Below the pieces are notes generated by a model. The model ran no database searches. It saw only the letters and a list, made by a program, of their open reading frames with translations, and was not told the origin of the DNA. Positions 1-5,901 of a DNA stretch of 6,718 bases are shown piece after piece. Position numbers and translations under genes: made by a program. Origin of the DNA: Faecalimonas sp. (lineage in GTDB: Bacteria; Bacillota; Clostridia; Lachnospirales; Lachnospiraceae); assembly GCA_020024645.1 (NCBI GenBank), contig JAHHTN010000091.1, positions 1 to 6,718 on the forward strand, written 5' to 3'. How positions within the stretch are numbered: position 1 is the first letter of the stretch; every line of letters begins with the position of its first letter.

Positions 1-2
1 GT

Positions 3-8
3 TATAAT
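3..8 (+). promoter_or_regulatory. -10-like box upstream of the CmpB-type gene
   Basis: A perfect TATAAT hexamer lies 29 nt before the start codon of the first gene. The matching -35 box would lie before the left edge of the window, so the promoter cannot be confirmed. In AT-rich DNA such a hexamer can occur by chance. The gene's ribosome site is AAAGGAG at 24-30, 7 nt before the ATG. Confidence 0.4.
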
Positions 9-37
9 ATCTATAAATAATTGAAAGGAGACCAACT

Positions 38-826
38 ATGAATGGATACGAAATAATATTATGTTTTTTTATATATGGTTTTTTGGGCTGGTGTACAGAG
101 GTTGCTTTTGCAGCGATAAAAGAAAGACGATTTGTCAATAGAGGATTTTTGAATGGTCCGATTTGTCCGATTTATGGCGTGGGTGTTGTTATGGTTGTAC
201 AACTTTTAATGCCATACAAGTCTAATTTGCTTTTACTATATGTAGCGTCTGTAATTGTTGTGACTGCGTTGGAATGGTTGACTGGATTTGCACTTGATAA
301 AATATTCCATAATAAGTGGTGGGATTATTCAGGAATGCCATTGAATTTAAATGGATATGTATGTTTATTGTTTTCACTTATTTGGGGAATTGCTTGCGTA
401 GTAATTGTGAAATGGATTCATCCACTTATTTATAGGGGAGTTATAGTTATTCCAGGATGGATTAGAATTACAGTCGATATTATTTTAGGTATAGTTATTT
501 TAGTGGATCTTTATGTAACAGTTTCCAAAATTTTGAAAGTGAATAAACACCTAGAAAAAATGGAAGAGATTGCAGTAGAACTTCGGCGCATTTCAGACGA
601 AATCGGACAAAATATTTCAAAAGATGTTTTAGGAGTTATTGAAAGAAGAGAAGACATTTCTGAAGAAATGGCAGAGAAGATTGCAGAGTTAAAACAGAAA
701 TATAGAGAACTGGTGGTACGCAATGCTAAAAATATGAAACGACTTATGAAAGCGTTCCCTCGTATGATACCGAGAAAACATGAAGAGATTATTGAAGAAT
801 TGAAAAACTATTTAAAAAAGAAATAA
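38..826 (+). CDS. CmpB-type (PF06541) putative ABC-transporter membrane protein with coiled-coil tail
   Basis: This is a 262-residue integral membrane protein. The N-terminal 165 residues carry the hallmarks of the PF06541 (ABC_trans_CmpB, 'type IV permease') family: an opening hydrophobic helix with GFLGWCTE (14-21), NRGFLNGPICPIYG (34-47), a LEW motif (78-80), KWWDYSGMPLNLNGYVCL (93-110) and a following SLIWG (113-117). About five membrane helices are visible, near residues 5-27, 44-60, 64-87, 107-127 and 135-163. Residues 168-262 form a long soluble tail rich in Glu, Lys and Arg with heptad-like spacing, probably a cytoplasmic coiled coil, ending in a very basic stretch. The ATG has a good ribosome site (AAAGGAG, 7 nt spacing). 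No ABC ATPase is adjacent, and the transport role of this family is by name rather than by experiment, so the function is unknown. A possible small gene and a strong terminator follow. Confidence 0.85.
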   Translation: MNGYEIILCFFIYGFLGWCTEVAFAAIKERRFVNRGFLNGPICPIYGVGVVMVVQLLMPYKSNLLLLYVASVIVVTALEWLTGFALDKIFHNKWWDYSGMPLNLNGYVCLLFSLIWGIACVVIVKWIHPLIYRGVIVIPGWIRITVDIILGIVILVDLYVTVSKILKVNKHLEKMEEIAVELRRISDEIGQNISKDVLGVIERREDISEEMAEKIAELKQKYRELVVRNAKNMKRLMKAFPRMIPRKHEEIIEELKNYLKKK

Positions 827-853
827 GTATAAAAGAAAATAAGGAGGGGAAAA

Positions 854-973
854 ATTCGAAAAGTATTTGAAAAACATAATAATATCATTCCAAAGAAGGC
901 AACGTTTGGTGAAGATTTGTTTGCTTGTGAAATAAACGGAGAGAAAAATGAAATAAAAATTCCTGTAGTGTAA
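854..973 (+). CDS. possible 39-aa small protein with ATT start
   Basis: A very strong ribosome site (AAGGAGGGG, 841-849) sits 15 nt after the stop of the preceding gene. No ATG, GTG or TTG lies at a usable distance. With 6 nt spacing from GGAGG there is an ATT that opens 39 codons and ends in two consecutive in-frame stops (TAATAA, 971-976), directly before the terminator hairpin. The peptide is charged (RKVFEKHNN near the start, FGEDLFACEINGEKNEIKI later), has one Cys (residue 25), and lacks a signal peptide or membrane helix. I do not recognise a family. AUU initiation is known but rare in bacteria (infC is the classic case). The alternative is a small gene whose ATG was lost by mutation, leaving a remnant. 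An in-frame TTG at 917 would give only 18 residues and has no ribosome site. Confidence 0.35.
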   Translation: MRKVFEKHNNIIPKKATFGEDLFACEINGEKNEIKIPVV

Positions 974-974
974 T

Positions 975-1028
975 AAAAACATAAGATGGAACAGGTAGTG
1001 AAAACTGTCTTTTCCATCTTATGTTTTT
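975..1028 (+). terminator. long hairpin terminator, probably bidirectional
   Basis: A perfect 17-bp inverted repeat (975-991 with 1012-1028, core ACATAAGATGGAA/TTCCATCTTATGT) continues inward through one C-U mismatch. It then pairs 993-999 with 1004-1010, including two G-U pairs, and closes on a GAAA loop (1000-1003). The right arm ends in TTTTT and the left arm begins with AAAAA, so the hairpin could act as an intrinsic terminator on either strand. It starts immediately after the stop codons of the possible small gene and separates that transcript from the adhesin promoter. Confidence 0.88.
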
Positions 1029-1049
1029 AATCAAAAAATTTAAGATCTA

Positions 1050-1078
1050 TTGACAAATGAAAAAAATTGACATATGAT
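1050..1078 (+). promoter_or_regulatory. sigma-A-type promoter P1 of the adhesin gene
   Basis: TTGACA (1050-1055), a 17-nt spacer and TATGAT (1073-1078) make a near-consensus vegetative promoter just after the terminator. Initiation would be expected near 1085, giving a leader of about 135 nt before the TTG start of the adhesin gene. It overlaps a second promoter placed exactly 17 bp downstream. Confidence 0.75.
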
Positions 1079-1095
1079 TTATTTACTCGTCTAAT
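1067..1095 (+). promoter_or_regulatory. overlapping sigma-A-type promoter P2 of the adhesin gene
   Basis: A second TTGACA (1067-1072) is followed by a 17-nt spacer and TCTAAT (1090-1095, five of six matches to TATAAT). Its -35 box abuts the -10 box of P1, so RNA polymerase could not occupy both at once. Initiation would be near 1102. P1 has the better -10, so either both are used or P2 is a weaker backup. Confidence 0.5.
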
Positions 1096-1219
1096 TACAT
1101 ATCAAATATTCAGAGGGATAATCTTCCCAAGTATTCAAAACGAGAACAATTTTATTTCAGAAAGGAGGTTTAATTATTTAACAATAACACAGTCTATTAA
1201 ATAAGGAGGTTTATATTCA
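1096..1219 (+). promoter_or_regulatory. untranslated leader of the adhesin mRNA with weak hairpin and extra SD
   Basis: No gene is seen in this stretch. A weak, interrupted hairpin can be drawn from AATATT (1105-1110) with AGTATT (1130-1135), enclosing GGGA (1115-1118) with TCCC (1125-1128). An extra Shine-Dalgarno sequence (AAAGGAGG, 1161-1168) is followed only by ATT ATT TAA, so it does not open a reading frame. The real ribosome site is AAGGAGG at 1203-1209. I looked for the conserved cores of c-di-GMP riboswitches, which control some clostridial adhesins, and did not find them. Confidence 0.45.
1162..1213 (+). repeat. duplicated AAGGAGGTTTA ribosome-site block
   Basis: The 11-mer AAGGAGGTTTA occurs at 1162-1172 and again at 1203-1213, a 41-nt period. 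The downstream copy serves the TTG start at 1220. The upstream copy has no usable start codon after it. It may be a standby ribosome site, or a relic of a small duplication or of a lost leader peptide. Confidence 0.6.
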
Positions 1220-3160
1220 TTGCAAAAAGTAAAAAAAGAGGTAATAAGTGTAGTATTATTGTTATGTATGCTGATTTCTTTTCTGTCATATCAAAAAGTT
1301 GCTCATGCACAGGATAAGGGGAAAGTATCTATTCCTAAGATGATTAGAATTACAACAAGTCCGTATAAGATTACACAGTACGGAAAAGAAAGTCGAGGAA
1401 CATTTGGAGTTATGTTTTTTGTTCAAGAAGGTGGTTCGAAAAGAATTGGATATTGTATGGATTTCGGAAAGAAACTTCCAGTAAATAAACCACTCCAAAT
1501 TTTATCAGAAAAACAGAATGAGCAACTAAAGGCAGCACTTGAATTTGGTTATCAAACAGTGACAGAGACACCAACAAATAAACAAAAGGCTCAATATGGA
1601 GCAACACAAGTGATGGTTTGGAATATTGTAGAGGGAGTTCATGGAACACAAAAAGCACGTAAAGCCATGGAAGAATATAGTCATTCTTTGAAAAATGCGT
1701 CTGATGGTTTAGAATTTTATGATGAATTGAATCGTAAAATAAATAATGTGGGAAAAGTGCCGAGTTTTTTGAGCAATAAAAAAGAAAATATGAAATCCCA
1801 TACATTAATGTGGAATGTGGAAAAGAAACGTTACGAAACGTTTTTGATTGATGAGGATAAAGTGGATTGTAAATTACAGATTGTAGGAAACTCTTCGGTG
1901 AAATTTGAATGTATTAACCAGGAAAAAAAGGAATATTGTTTATTTACGGAAAAGGATTTACTTAGCACGCAAGAGGTTAAAATGAAACGCATAGATGAAC
2001 TGAGTGGTACACGCCCGTATTTAATTTATGGTGCAGGCGGTGCACAATATCAAAAAGCAATTACATATAATCCACAAGGAGTGAAAAGTTCGATAGAAGG
2101 GTGGTTAAAAGTAAAAACAGAAAAAGGACAGATAGAAATTATTAAAACGGATGCAGAAACGCAACTACCAAATAGTAGTTTTTTTGGAGCGGAATATGAA
2201 CTGTTATCAGAAAAGATGGAAAAAATACAGCTACTGAAAATTAATGAGGAAGGACGCGCATTTTCAAAGGAACTACCTGCTGGAACATATTATGTACGTG
2301 AAATAAAAGCTCCTGAAGGGTATAATCTTGACGAAGTGTTACATAAAGTGGCTCTTCCTTCTGAGGATAATACTCTTTATGCAAAGATAAACTCAAAAGA
2401 AAGTATTATTCGAGGCGATGTAGAAATTAAGAAAGTTAGTGAAGGAAGACCAATGCCAGATGTGGAATTTACATTAACGAATAAAAAAACTGGAGAACAA
2501 ATAATTATCAAAACTGACGAGAATGGGCTTGCGACAACGAAAAAGAAGAGCAGTGCTAGGGGAAGGCTTGTTTATGGAATATATACAATAGAAGAAACCA
2601 AATATCCAGATGGATACATTCCGATTTCTCCTTTTGATATAGTTATTGATCAAGAAAGTGTAACTTTGACATATACATTGGAAAATGAAATGATTAAAGG
2701 AAAAATTCGGATTGAAAAAAAGGATAAGGAAACGAAAAAGTTATTGAACGGAGCCGTTTTTGAAATTATTGCGAAAGAAGAAATACAAGCAGTAGATGGT
2801 AGTGTGTTGATAGAAAAAGGACAAATTGTTGATAAAATAGAAACAAAATACGGTATTGCTGAAAGTAAAGAATTATATCTTGGAACATATCTTGTAAAAG
2901 AAGTCAAAGCGCCGGATGGATATATACTTCCGGAAAAGTCTTATGAAGTACATTTAAAATCTCAGGGAGAGAAAACCCCTGTCGTTATGGAAAATCTTTC
3001 CGTAGAGAATCAAAAAGAAAAGAAATTAATCAAATTAACAGAATCAAAAGAAGTGAAAACAGGAGAGGATAGTAAATTAGGAATGTATAGTGTGATTTTC
3101 CTTTTTGCAACAGCAAGTTTATTAAATGGCTACCGTTTGTATAGACGGAAAAAAGAATGA
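1220..3160 (+). CDS. cell-wall anchored thioester-domain adhesin with three SpaA/Cna_B domains
   Basis: This 646-residue surface protein starts at TTG, the only start codon after the upstream in-frame stop at 1202, with AAGGAGG 10 nt before it. Residues 1-30 are a signal peptide (basic start, VVLLLCMLISFL core, AHA/QD cleavage). Residues about 40-190 resemble a thioester domain: Cys79 in GYCMDF and Gln130 in ATQVMVWNI fit the Cys-Gln pair that forms an internal thioester able to bond host amines covalently; TQVM is a variant of the usual TQxA. An all-beta region with three cysteines (217, 231, 240) follows. Three SpaA/Cna_B repeats come next, each with a GxIxIxK-type Lys and a Glu in the E..xPxGY motif: K309/E361, K405/E459 and K500/E561, expected to form isopeptide bonds. 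The tail has EVKTG (611-615), a membrane helix (about 620-640) and RRKKE. No YPKN-like pilin motif is seen, so a fibre-tip or monomeric adhesin is likelier than a pilus backbone. Confidence 0.88.
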   Translation: MQKVKKEVISVVLLLCMLISFLSYQKVAHAQDKGKVSIPKMIRITTSPYKITQYGKESRGTFGVMFFVQEGGSKRIGYCMDFGKKLPVNKPLQILSEKQNEQLKAALEFGYQTVTETPTNKQKAQYGATQVMVWNIVEGVHGTQKARKAMEEYSHSLKNASDGLEFYDELNRKINNVGKVPSFLSNKKENMKSHTLMWNVEKKRYETFLIDEDKVDCKLQIVGNSSVKFECINQEKKEYCLFTEKDLLSTQEVKMKRIDELSGTRPYLIYGAGGAQYQKAITYNPQGVKSSIEGWLKVKTEKGQIEIIKTDAETQLPNSSFFGAEYELLSEKMEKIQLLKINEEGRAFSKELPAGTYYVREIKAPEGYNLDEVLHKVALPSEDNTLYAKINSKESIIRGDVEIKKVSEGRPMPDVEFTLTNKKTGEQIIIKTDENGLATTKKKSSARGRLVYGIYTIEETKYPDGYIPISPFDIVIDQESVTLTYTLENEMIKGKIRIEKKDKETKKLLNGAVFEIIAKEEIQAVDGSVLIEKGQIVDKIETKYGIAESKELYLGTYLVKEVKAPDGYILPEKSYEVHLKSQGEKTPVVMENLSVENQKEKKLIKLTESKEVKTGEDSKLGMYSVIFLFATASLLNGYRLYRRKKE

Positions 3161-3175
3161 TCTAGTATAAGAAGA

Positions 3176-3205
3176 TTGACAAAGCAGTAACAGAAGCAAT
3201 ATAAT
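3176..3205 (+). promoter_or_regulatory. consensus sigma-A promoter of the reductase-dehydratase-regulator operon
   Basis: Both hexamers match the vegetative consensus perfectly: TTGACA at 3176-3181 and TATAAT at 3200-3205, with an 18-nt spacer (17 is ideal). Initiation is expected near 3212, leaving a leader of about 33 nt before the ATG at 3245. The promoter begins only 15 nt after the adhesin stop codon. No terminator is visible between the two units, so some read-through from the adhesin gene is possible. A promoter this strong would normally need repression, which fits the inverted repeat over its -10 box. Confidence 0.85.
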
Positions 3206-3228
3206 AGTTACCAAAAGGAACTACTATT
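3203..3228 (+). promoter_or_regulatory. inverted repeat over the -10 box and start site, candidate operator
   Basis: AATAGT (3203-3208) and ACTATT (3223-3228) are perfect inverted arms around a 14-nt centre. Within it, AGTT-A-CC (3206-3212) and GGAACT (3217-3222) form an offset inner repeat with one bulged base. The element overlaps the last three bases of the -10 box and the expected start of transcription, the usual place for a repressor site. The TrmB-like regulator encoded two genes downstream is the obvious candidate ligand, but that link is inferred. The RNA could also fold into a small hairpin just before the ribosome site (AAAGGAGG, 3231-3238). Confidence 0.45.
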
Positions 3229-3244
3229 TAAAAGGAGGAAAAGT

Positions 3245-4234
3245 ATGTTATTGCTTTCAAAAGAAGATATTCGAAAAATATTTACAATACAAGATGCTAT
3301 TGAAGCGGATAAAGAAGCGTTTGTTATTTTTTCAGAAGGGAAAAGTGTTGTGCCGCTTCGTACAAATATTGGGGCACCGAAACATGATGGAGCATTTTTG
3401 TTTATGCCTTCTTATGTTGAAGATTTAGAGTGTTCGGCAATTAAAATTGTAAATGTATTTCCTCGAAATATAGAAAAAGGAATACCAACAACTCCTGCAC
3501 AAGTATTGTTGATTGACGGAACAACAGGAGTGGTTATTTCTATCTTAGATGGAACATATGTAACACAACTTCGTACAGGAGCTGCATCAGGGGCAGCGTT
3601 TGATGTTCTAGCAAATCAATCGGCAAAAAAAGGAGCGTTGATTGGAACTGGGGGACAGGCAGCAACGCAGTTGGAAGCTATGCTTGCAGTAAGAAAATTA
3701 GAAGAAGTAAAAGTATATGATATTAATTTGCAGAGAACAGAGGATTTTGTGGATAGGATGAATAAAGAACTTGCATCGTATGGAACAACGATTATTGCGG
3801 CAAAAAGTTCTGATGAAGCAATTGAAGATGCGGATATGATCATAACAGTTACTCCATCGGCTAAACCTGTATTTGATGGAAAAAAGGTAAAAGCTGGGGC
3901 AACAGTGAGTTGTGTTGGTTCTTATCAGCCACATATGCAAGAAATGGATTCTTCCATTTTACAGAGAGCAGGAAAAATTTATTTTGACTCAGAGGAAGCT
4001 GTTTTATCGGAAGCGGGAGATATTCTTATTCCACTAGCAGACGGACTAATCGCGAAAGAAGATTTCACAGGAGATTTAGGGGATGTTCTTCTTGGAAAAG
4101 TAGTTGGACGAGAATCAGAAGAAGAAATCATTGTATTTAAAACTGTAGGAATAGGAACACAAGATCTTGTTACGGCAAAACGTATTTATGATAAGGCGGT
4201 TGAACAAAAAATTGGAACAGAGTGGAATTCATAA
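3245..4234 (+). CDS. ornithine cyclodeaminase/mu-crystallin family NAD(P)-dependent reductase
   Basis: This is a 329-residue cytoplasmic enzyme of the PF02423 family, the usual full length. Family landmarks in order: the probable substrate Arg39 (VPLRT), Lys67 (AIKIVN), TQLRTGAASGAA (107-118) with Arg110, the Rossmann loop GTGGQAATQ (134-142), an acidic residue ending the second strand (Asp159, VYDIN, more compatible with NAD than NADP), and GIGTQDLVTA (302-311) near the C-terminus. At the position where true ornithine cyclodeaminases have GGDxPGKTE with a catalytic Asp, this protein has GSYQPHMQE (225-233). It is therefore more likely a cyclic-imine (ketimine) reductase, an alanine-dehydrogenase-like enzyme or an imino-acid reductase than a cyclodeaminase. 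The ATG has AAAGGAGG with 6 nt spacing. It is the first gene after a consensus promoter and lies 20 nt before the IlvD-family dehydratase, which suggests both act on one pathway. The substrate is unknown. Confidence 0.88.
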   Translation: MLLLSKEDIRKIFTIQDAIEADKEAFVIFSEGKSVVPLRTNIGAPKHDGAFLFMPSYVEDLECSAIKIVNVFPRNIEKGIPTTPAQVLLIDGTTGVVISILDGTYVTQLRTGAASGAAFDVLANQSAKKGALIGTGGQAATQLEAMLAVRKLEEVKVYDINLQRTEDFVDRMNKELASYGTTIIAAKSSDEAIEDADMIITVTPSAKPVFDGKKVKAGATVSCVGSYQPHMQEMDSSILQRAGKIYFDSEEAVLSEAGDILIPLADGLIAKEDFTGDLGDVLLGKVVGRESEEEIIVFKTVGIGTQDLVTAKRIYDKAVEQKIGTEWNS

Positions 4235-4254
4235 TACATAAGGAGGAAGAAAAA

Positions 4255-5901
4255 ATGAGTCAAGAATATTGGAATGGTGCAGAAGCAGCACATAGAAGAG
4301 TAATGATGAAGGCGGCAGGATATTCAGATGAAGATATTCGTAAAAAACCACATATCGGAGTACCAAATTCATTTATGGAGGGCTCTCCAGGAAGTGCACA
4401 TTTAAGACAAATTGCTGAGGCAGTAAAGCAAGGTATTTGGGAAGCAGGTGGTGTTCCAGTGGAATTTGGTATTCCTGCCACTTGTGGAAATATTGCAAAT
4501 GGTGCAGAAGAACTAAAATATGAGCAAGTAGGACGTGACATAGTTGCTATGTCTGTGGAATTTGTTACGAAAGTCCATAATTTTGATGGATTAGTAATGA
4601 TTGCGTCATGCGACAATATTATTGCAGGATGCTATCTTGCAGCAGCAAGACTTGATATTCCGTCTATGGTTGTTACAGGAGGTTCTATGCAGCCAGGGCA
4701 TCATTGTGGAAAAGCAATTGTAGAAGCAGATTTAGATGTGGCAAGATTTTCGGGAGCAGGAGAAGAATATTTAGATGAATTAGAGGAAGCAGTTTGCCCA
4801 TCGTTTGGTGCATGTCCATCTATGGGAACGGCTAATACGATGCAGATGCTAGGGGAAGTGTTTAATCTTGTTATGCCAGGAACAGCAACAATTCCAGCCT
4901 CTGATAATAAGAAACTTCGTCAAGCAAGGATGGCAGGAAAATATGCAGTGGAACTAGTAAAATCAGGAAGAAAACCTTCGGACTTAATTACAAAAGAAGT
5001 TTTATTAAATGCGATTATGTTTGATATGGCAGTGGCAGGTTCAACAAATGCGGTTTTACATATTTTAACAATGGCATATGAATTGGGTCTTGATGTTACA
5101 TTAGAAGATTTTGAAAAATATGCTAAAGAAATTCCATGTATTAATGCGGTTATTCCAAGCGGTCCATTTACAGTTGTAGATTTTCATTATGCAGGAGGAG
5201 TTCCAAATGTATTGAAAATGCTTGAATCCAAATTATATAAAGAAGTGCCAATGATGACGGGAATTACTTTGGGAGAATTTTTAAGTCATTTGACTGCGAA
5301 ACAAAATGAAGTTATTCATAGTTTGGAAAAGCCATTATTTAATGAGCCGGGATTGAAAGTTCTTCGTGGAAATATTGCTCCAAATGGTGCGATTGTCAGA
5401 CCAACAGGAGTTCCAAAAGAAGTAAAATATATCAAAGGAAAAGCAAAGGTATTTGATGGAGATAGGATGGCATTTGAAGCAATTGAAAGTGGTAAGATTG
5501 TTGCTGGAGATATTATTGTTATTCGTTATGAAGGATGCAAGGGTGCCCCAGGAATGAAAGAACTCATGTTAAGTATTGATGCACTTATTGGTTTAGGATT
5601 ACATACAAGCGTAGGACTTATTACAGATGCAAGATTTTCAGGTTTTAATTATGGTGCGATTGTAGGTCATGTTTCGCCAGAAGCATATGACGGAGGTGTG
5701 ATTGCTCTTGTGGAAAATGGCGATGAAATTATTTTAGATACAATTAATGGAGAAGCAACATTATGTGTATCTGATGAAGAATTAGCAATGCGAAGAGAAA
5801 AATGGGTATGCCCTCCATTAAAAGAACAAAAAGGTTGTTTGAATTTGTTTGCAAGAAATTGCCGTCCGGCAGAAGAGGGTGGTGCAATGCAACCGTGGTA
5901 A
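4255..5901 (+). CDS. divergent IlvD/Edd family dehydratase
   Basis: This 548-residue protein starts at ATG 4255 with AAGGAGGA 7-8 nt before it; an in-frame GTG at 4222 lies inside the preceding gene and has no ribosome site. The IlvD/Edd fold is clear: HLRQIAEAV (49-57), SCDNIIAGCYLAAARLDIP (118-136), GACPSMGTANTM (185-196), YEGCKGAPGMKE (425-436), TDARFSG (457-463) and GHVSPEA (471-477). Family members eliminate water from 2,3-dihydroxy (sugar) acids to give 2-oxo acids with an Fe-S cluster and Mg. Compared by eye with E. coli IlvD, C119, D120, C187, E436 and S462 match C122, D123, C195, E491 and S517. However, N121 replaces carbamylated K124 and G78 replaces D81. G46 stands where [2Fe-2S] members have their first Cys; I recall E. 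coli IlvD also having Gly there. Twelve cysteines are present, four near the C-terminus. It is probably not the biosynthetic enzyme; the substrate and even the reaction are open. Calling it ilvD would be misleading. Confidence 0.88.
   Translation: MSQEYWNGAEAAHRRVMMKAAGYSDEDIRKKPHIGVPNSFMEGSPGSAHLRQIAEAVKQGIWEAGGVPVEFGIPATCGNIANGAEELKYEQVGRDIVAMSVEFVTKVHNFDGLVMIASCDNIIAGCYLAAARLDIPSMVVTGGSMQPGHHCGKAIVEADLDVARFSGAGEEYLDELEEAVCPSFGACPSMGTANTMQMLGEVFNLVMPGTATIPASDNKKLRQARMAGKYAVELVKSGRKPSDLITKEVLLNAIMFDMAVAGSTNAVLHILTMAYELGLDVTLEDFEKYAKEIPCINAVIPSGPFTVVDFHYAGGVPNVLKMLESKLYKEVPMMTGITLGEFLSHLTAKQNEVIHSLEKPLFNEPGLKVLRGNIAPNGAIVRPTGVPKEVKYIKGKAKVFDGDRMAFEAIESGKIVAGDIIVIRYEGCKGAPGMKELMLSIDALIGLGLHTSVGLITDARFSGFNYGAIVGHVSPEAYDGGVIALVENGDEIILDTINGEATLCVSDEELAMRREKWVCPPLKEQKGCLNLFARNCRPAEEGGAMQPW

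Noticed and set aside
867..935. 22-codon TTG-started frame as the alternative small gene after the strong ribosome site
   Set aside because: The TTG is about 17 nt from the ribosome site, too far, and the frame does not reach the terminator, unlike the ATT frame.
808..1017. 69-codon open frame on the - strand across the intergenic region
   Set aside because: Its start lies in the right arm of the terminator hairpin, there is no promoter or ribosome site, and the Phe/Ile-rich product is what A-rich DNA gives on the reverse strand.
1040..1110. Invertible promoter flanked by inverted repeats
   Set aside because: No inverted repeats of useful length flank the tandem promoters, and no recombinase gene is in the window.
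1085..1219. c-di-GMP riboswitch in the adhesin leader
   Set aside because: The leader is AT-rich and lacks the conserved core segments of either class; only a weak interrupted hairpin can be drawn.
1410..1805. 131-codon open frame on the - strand
   Set aside because: It lies wholly inside the adhesin gene, opposite clear thioester-domain coding sequence, and its product is low-complexity with no recognisable family.
4222..4254. Upstream GTG start for the dehydratase, adding 11 residues
   Set aside because: It lies within the end of the reductase gene, has no ribosome site, and the extra residues are mostly the translated ribosome site of the true ATG at 4255.
4260..4616. 118-codon open frame on the - strand
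   Set aside because: It is antisense to conserved IlvD-family motifs and shows no ribosome site or family resemblance.
5802..5894. Upstream ATG start for the TrmB-like regulator
   Set aside because: The extra 31 residues come from the dehydratase coding region in another frame, there is no proper ribosome site, and the family alignment begins at the GTG at 5895.
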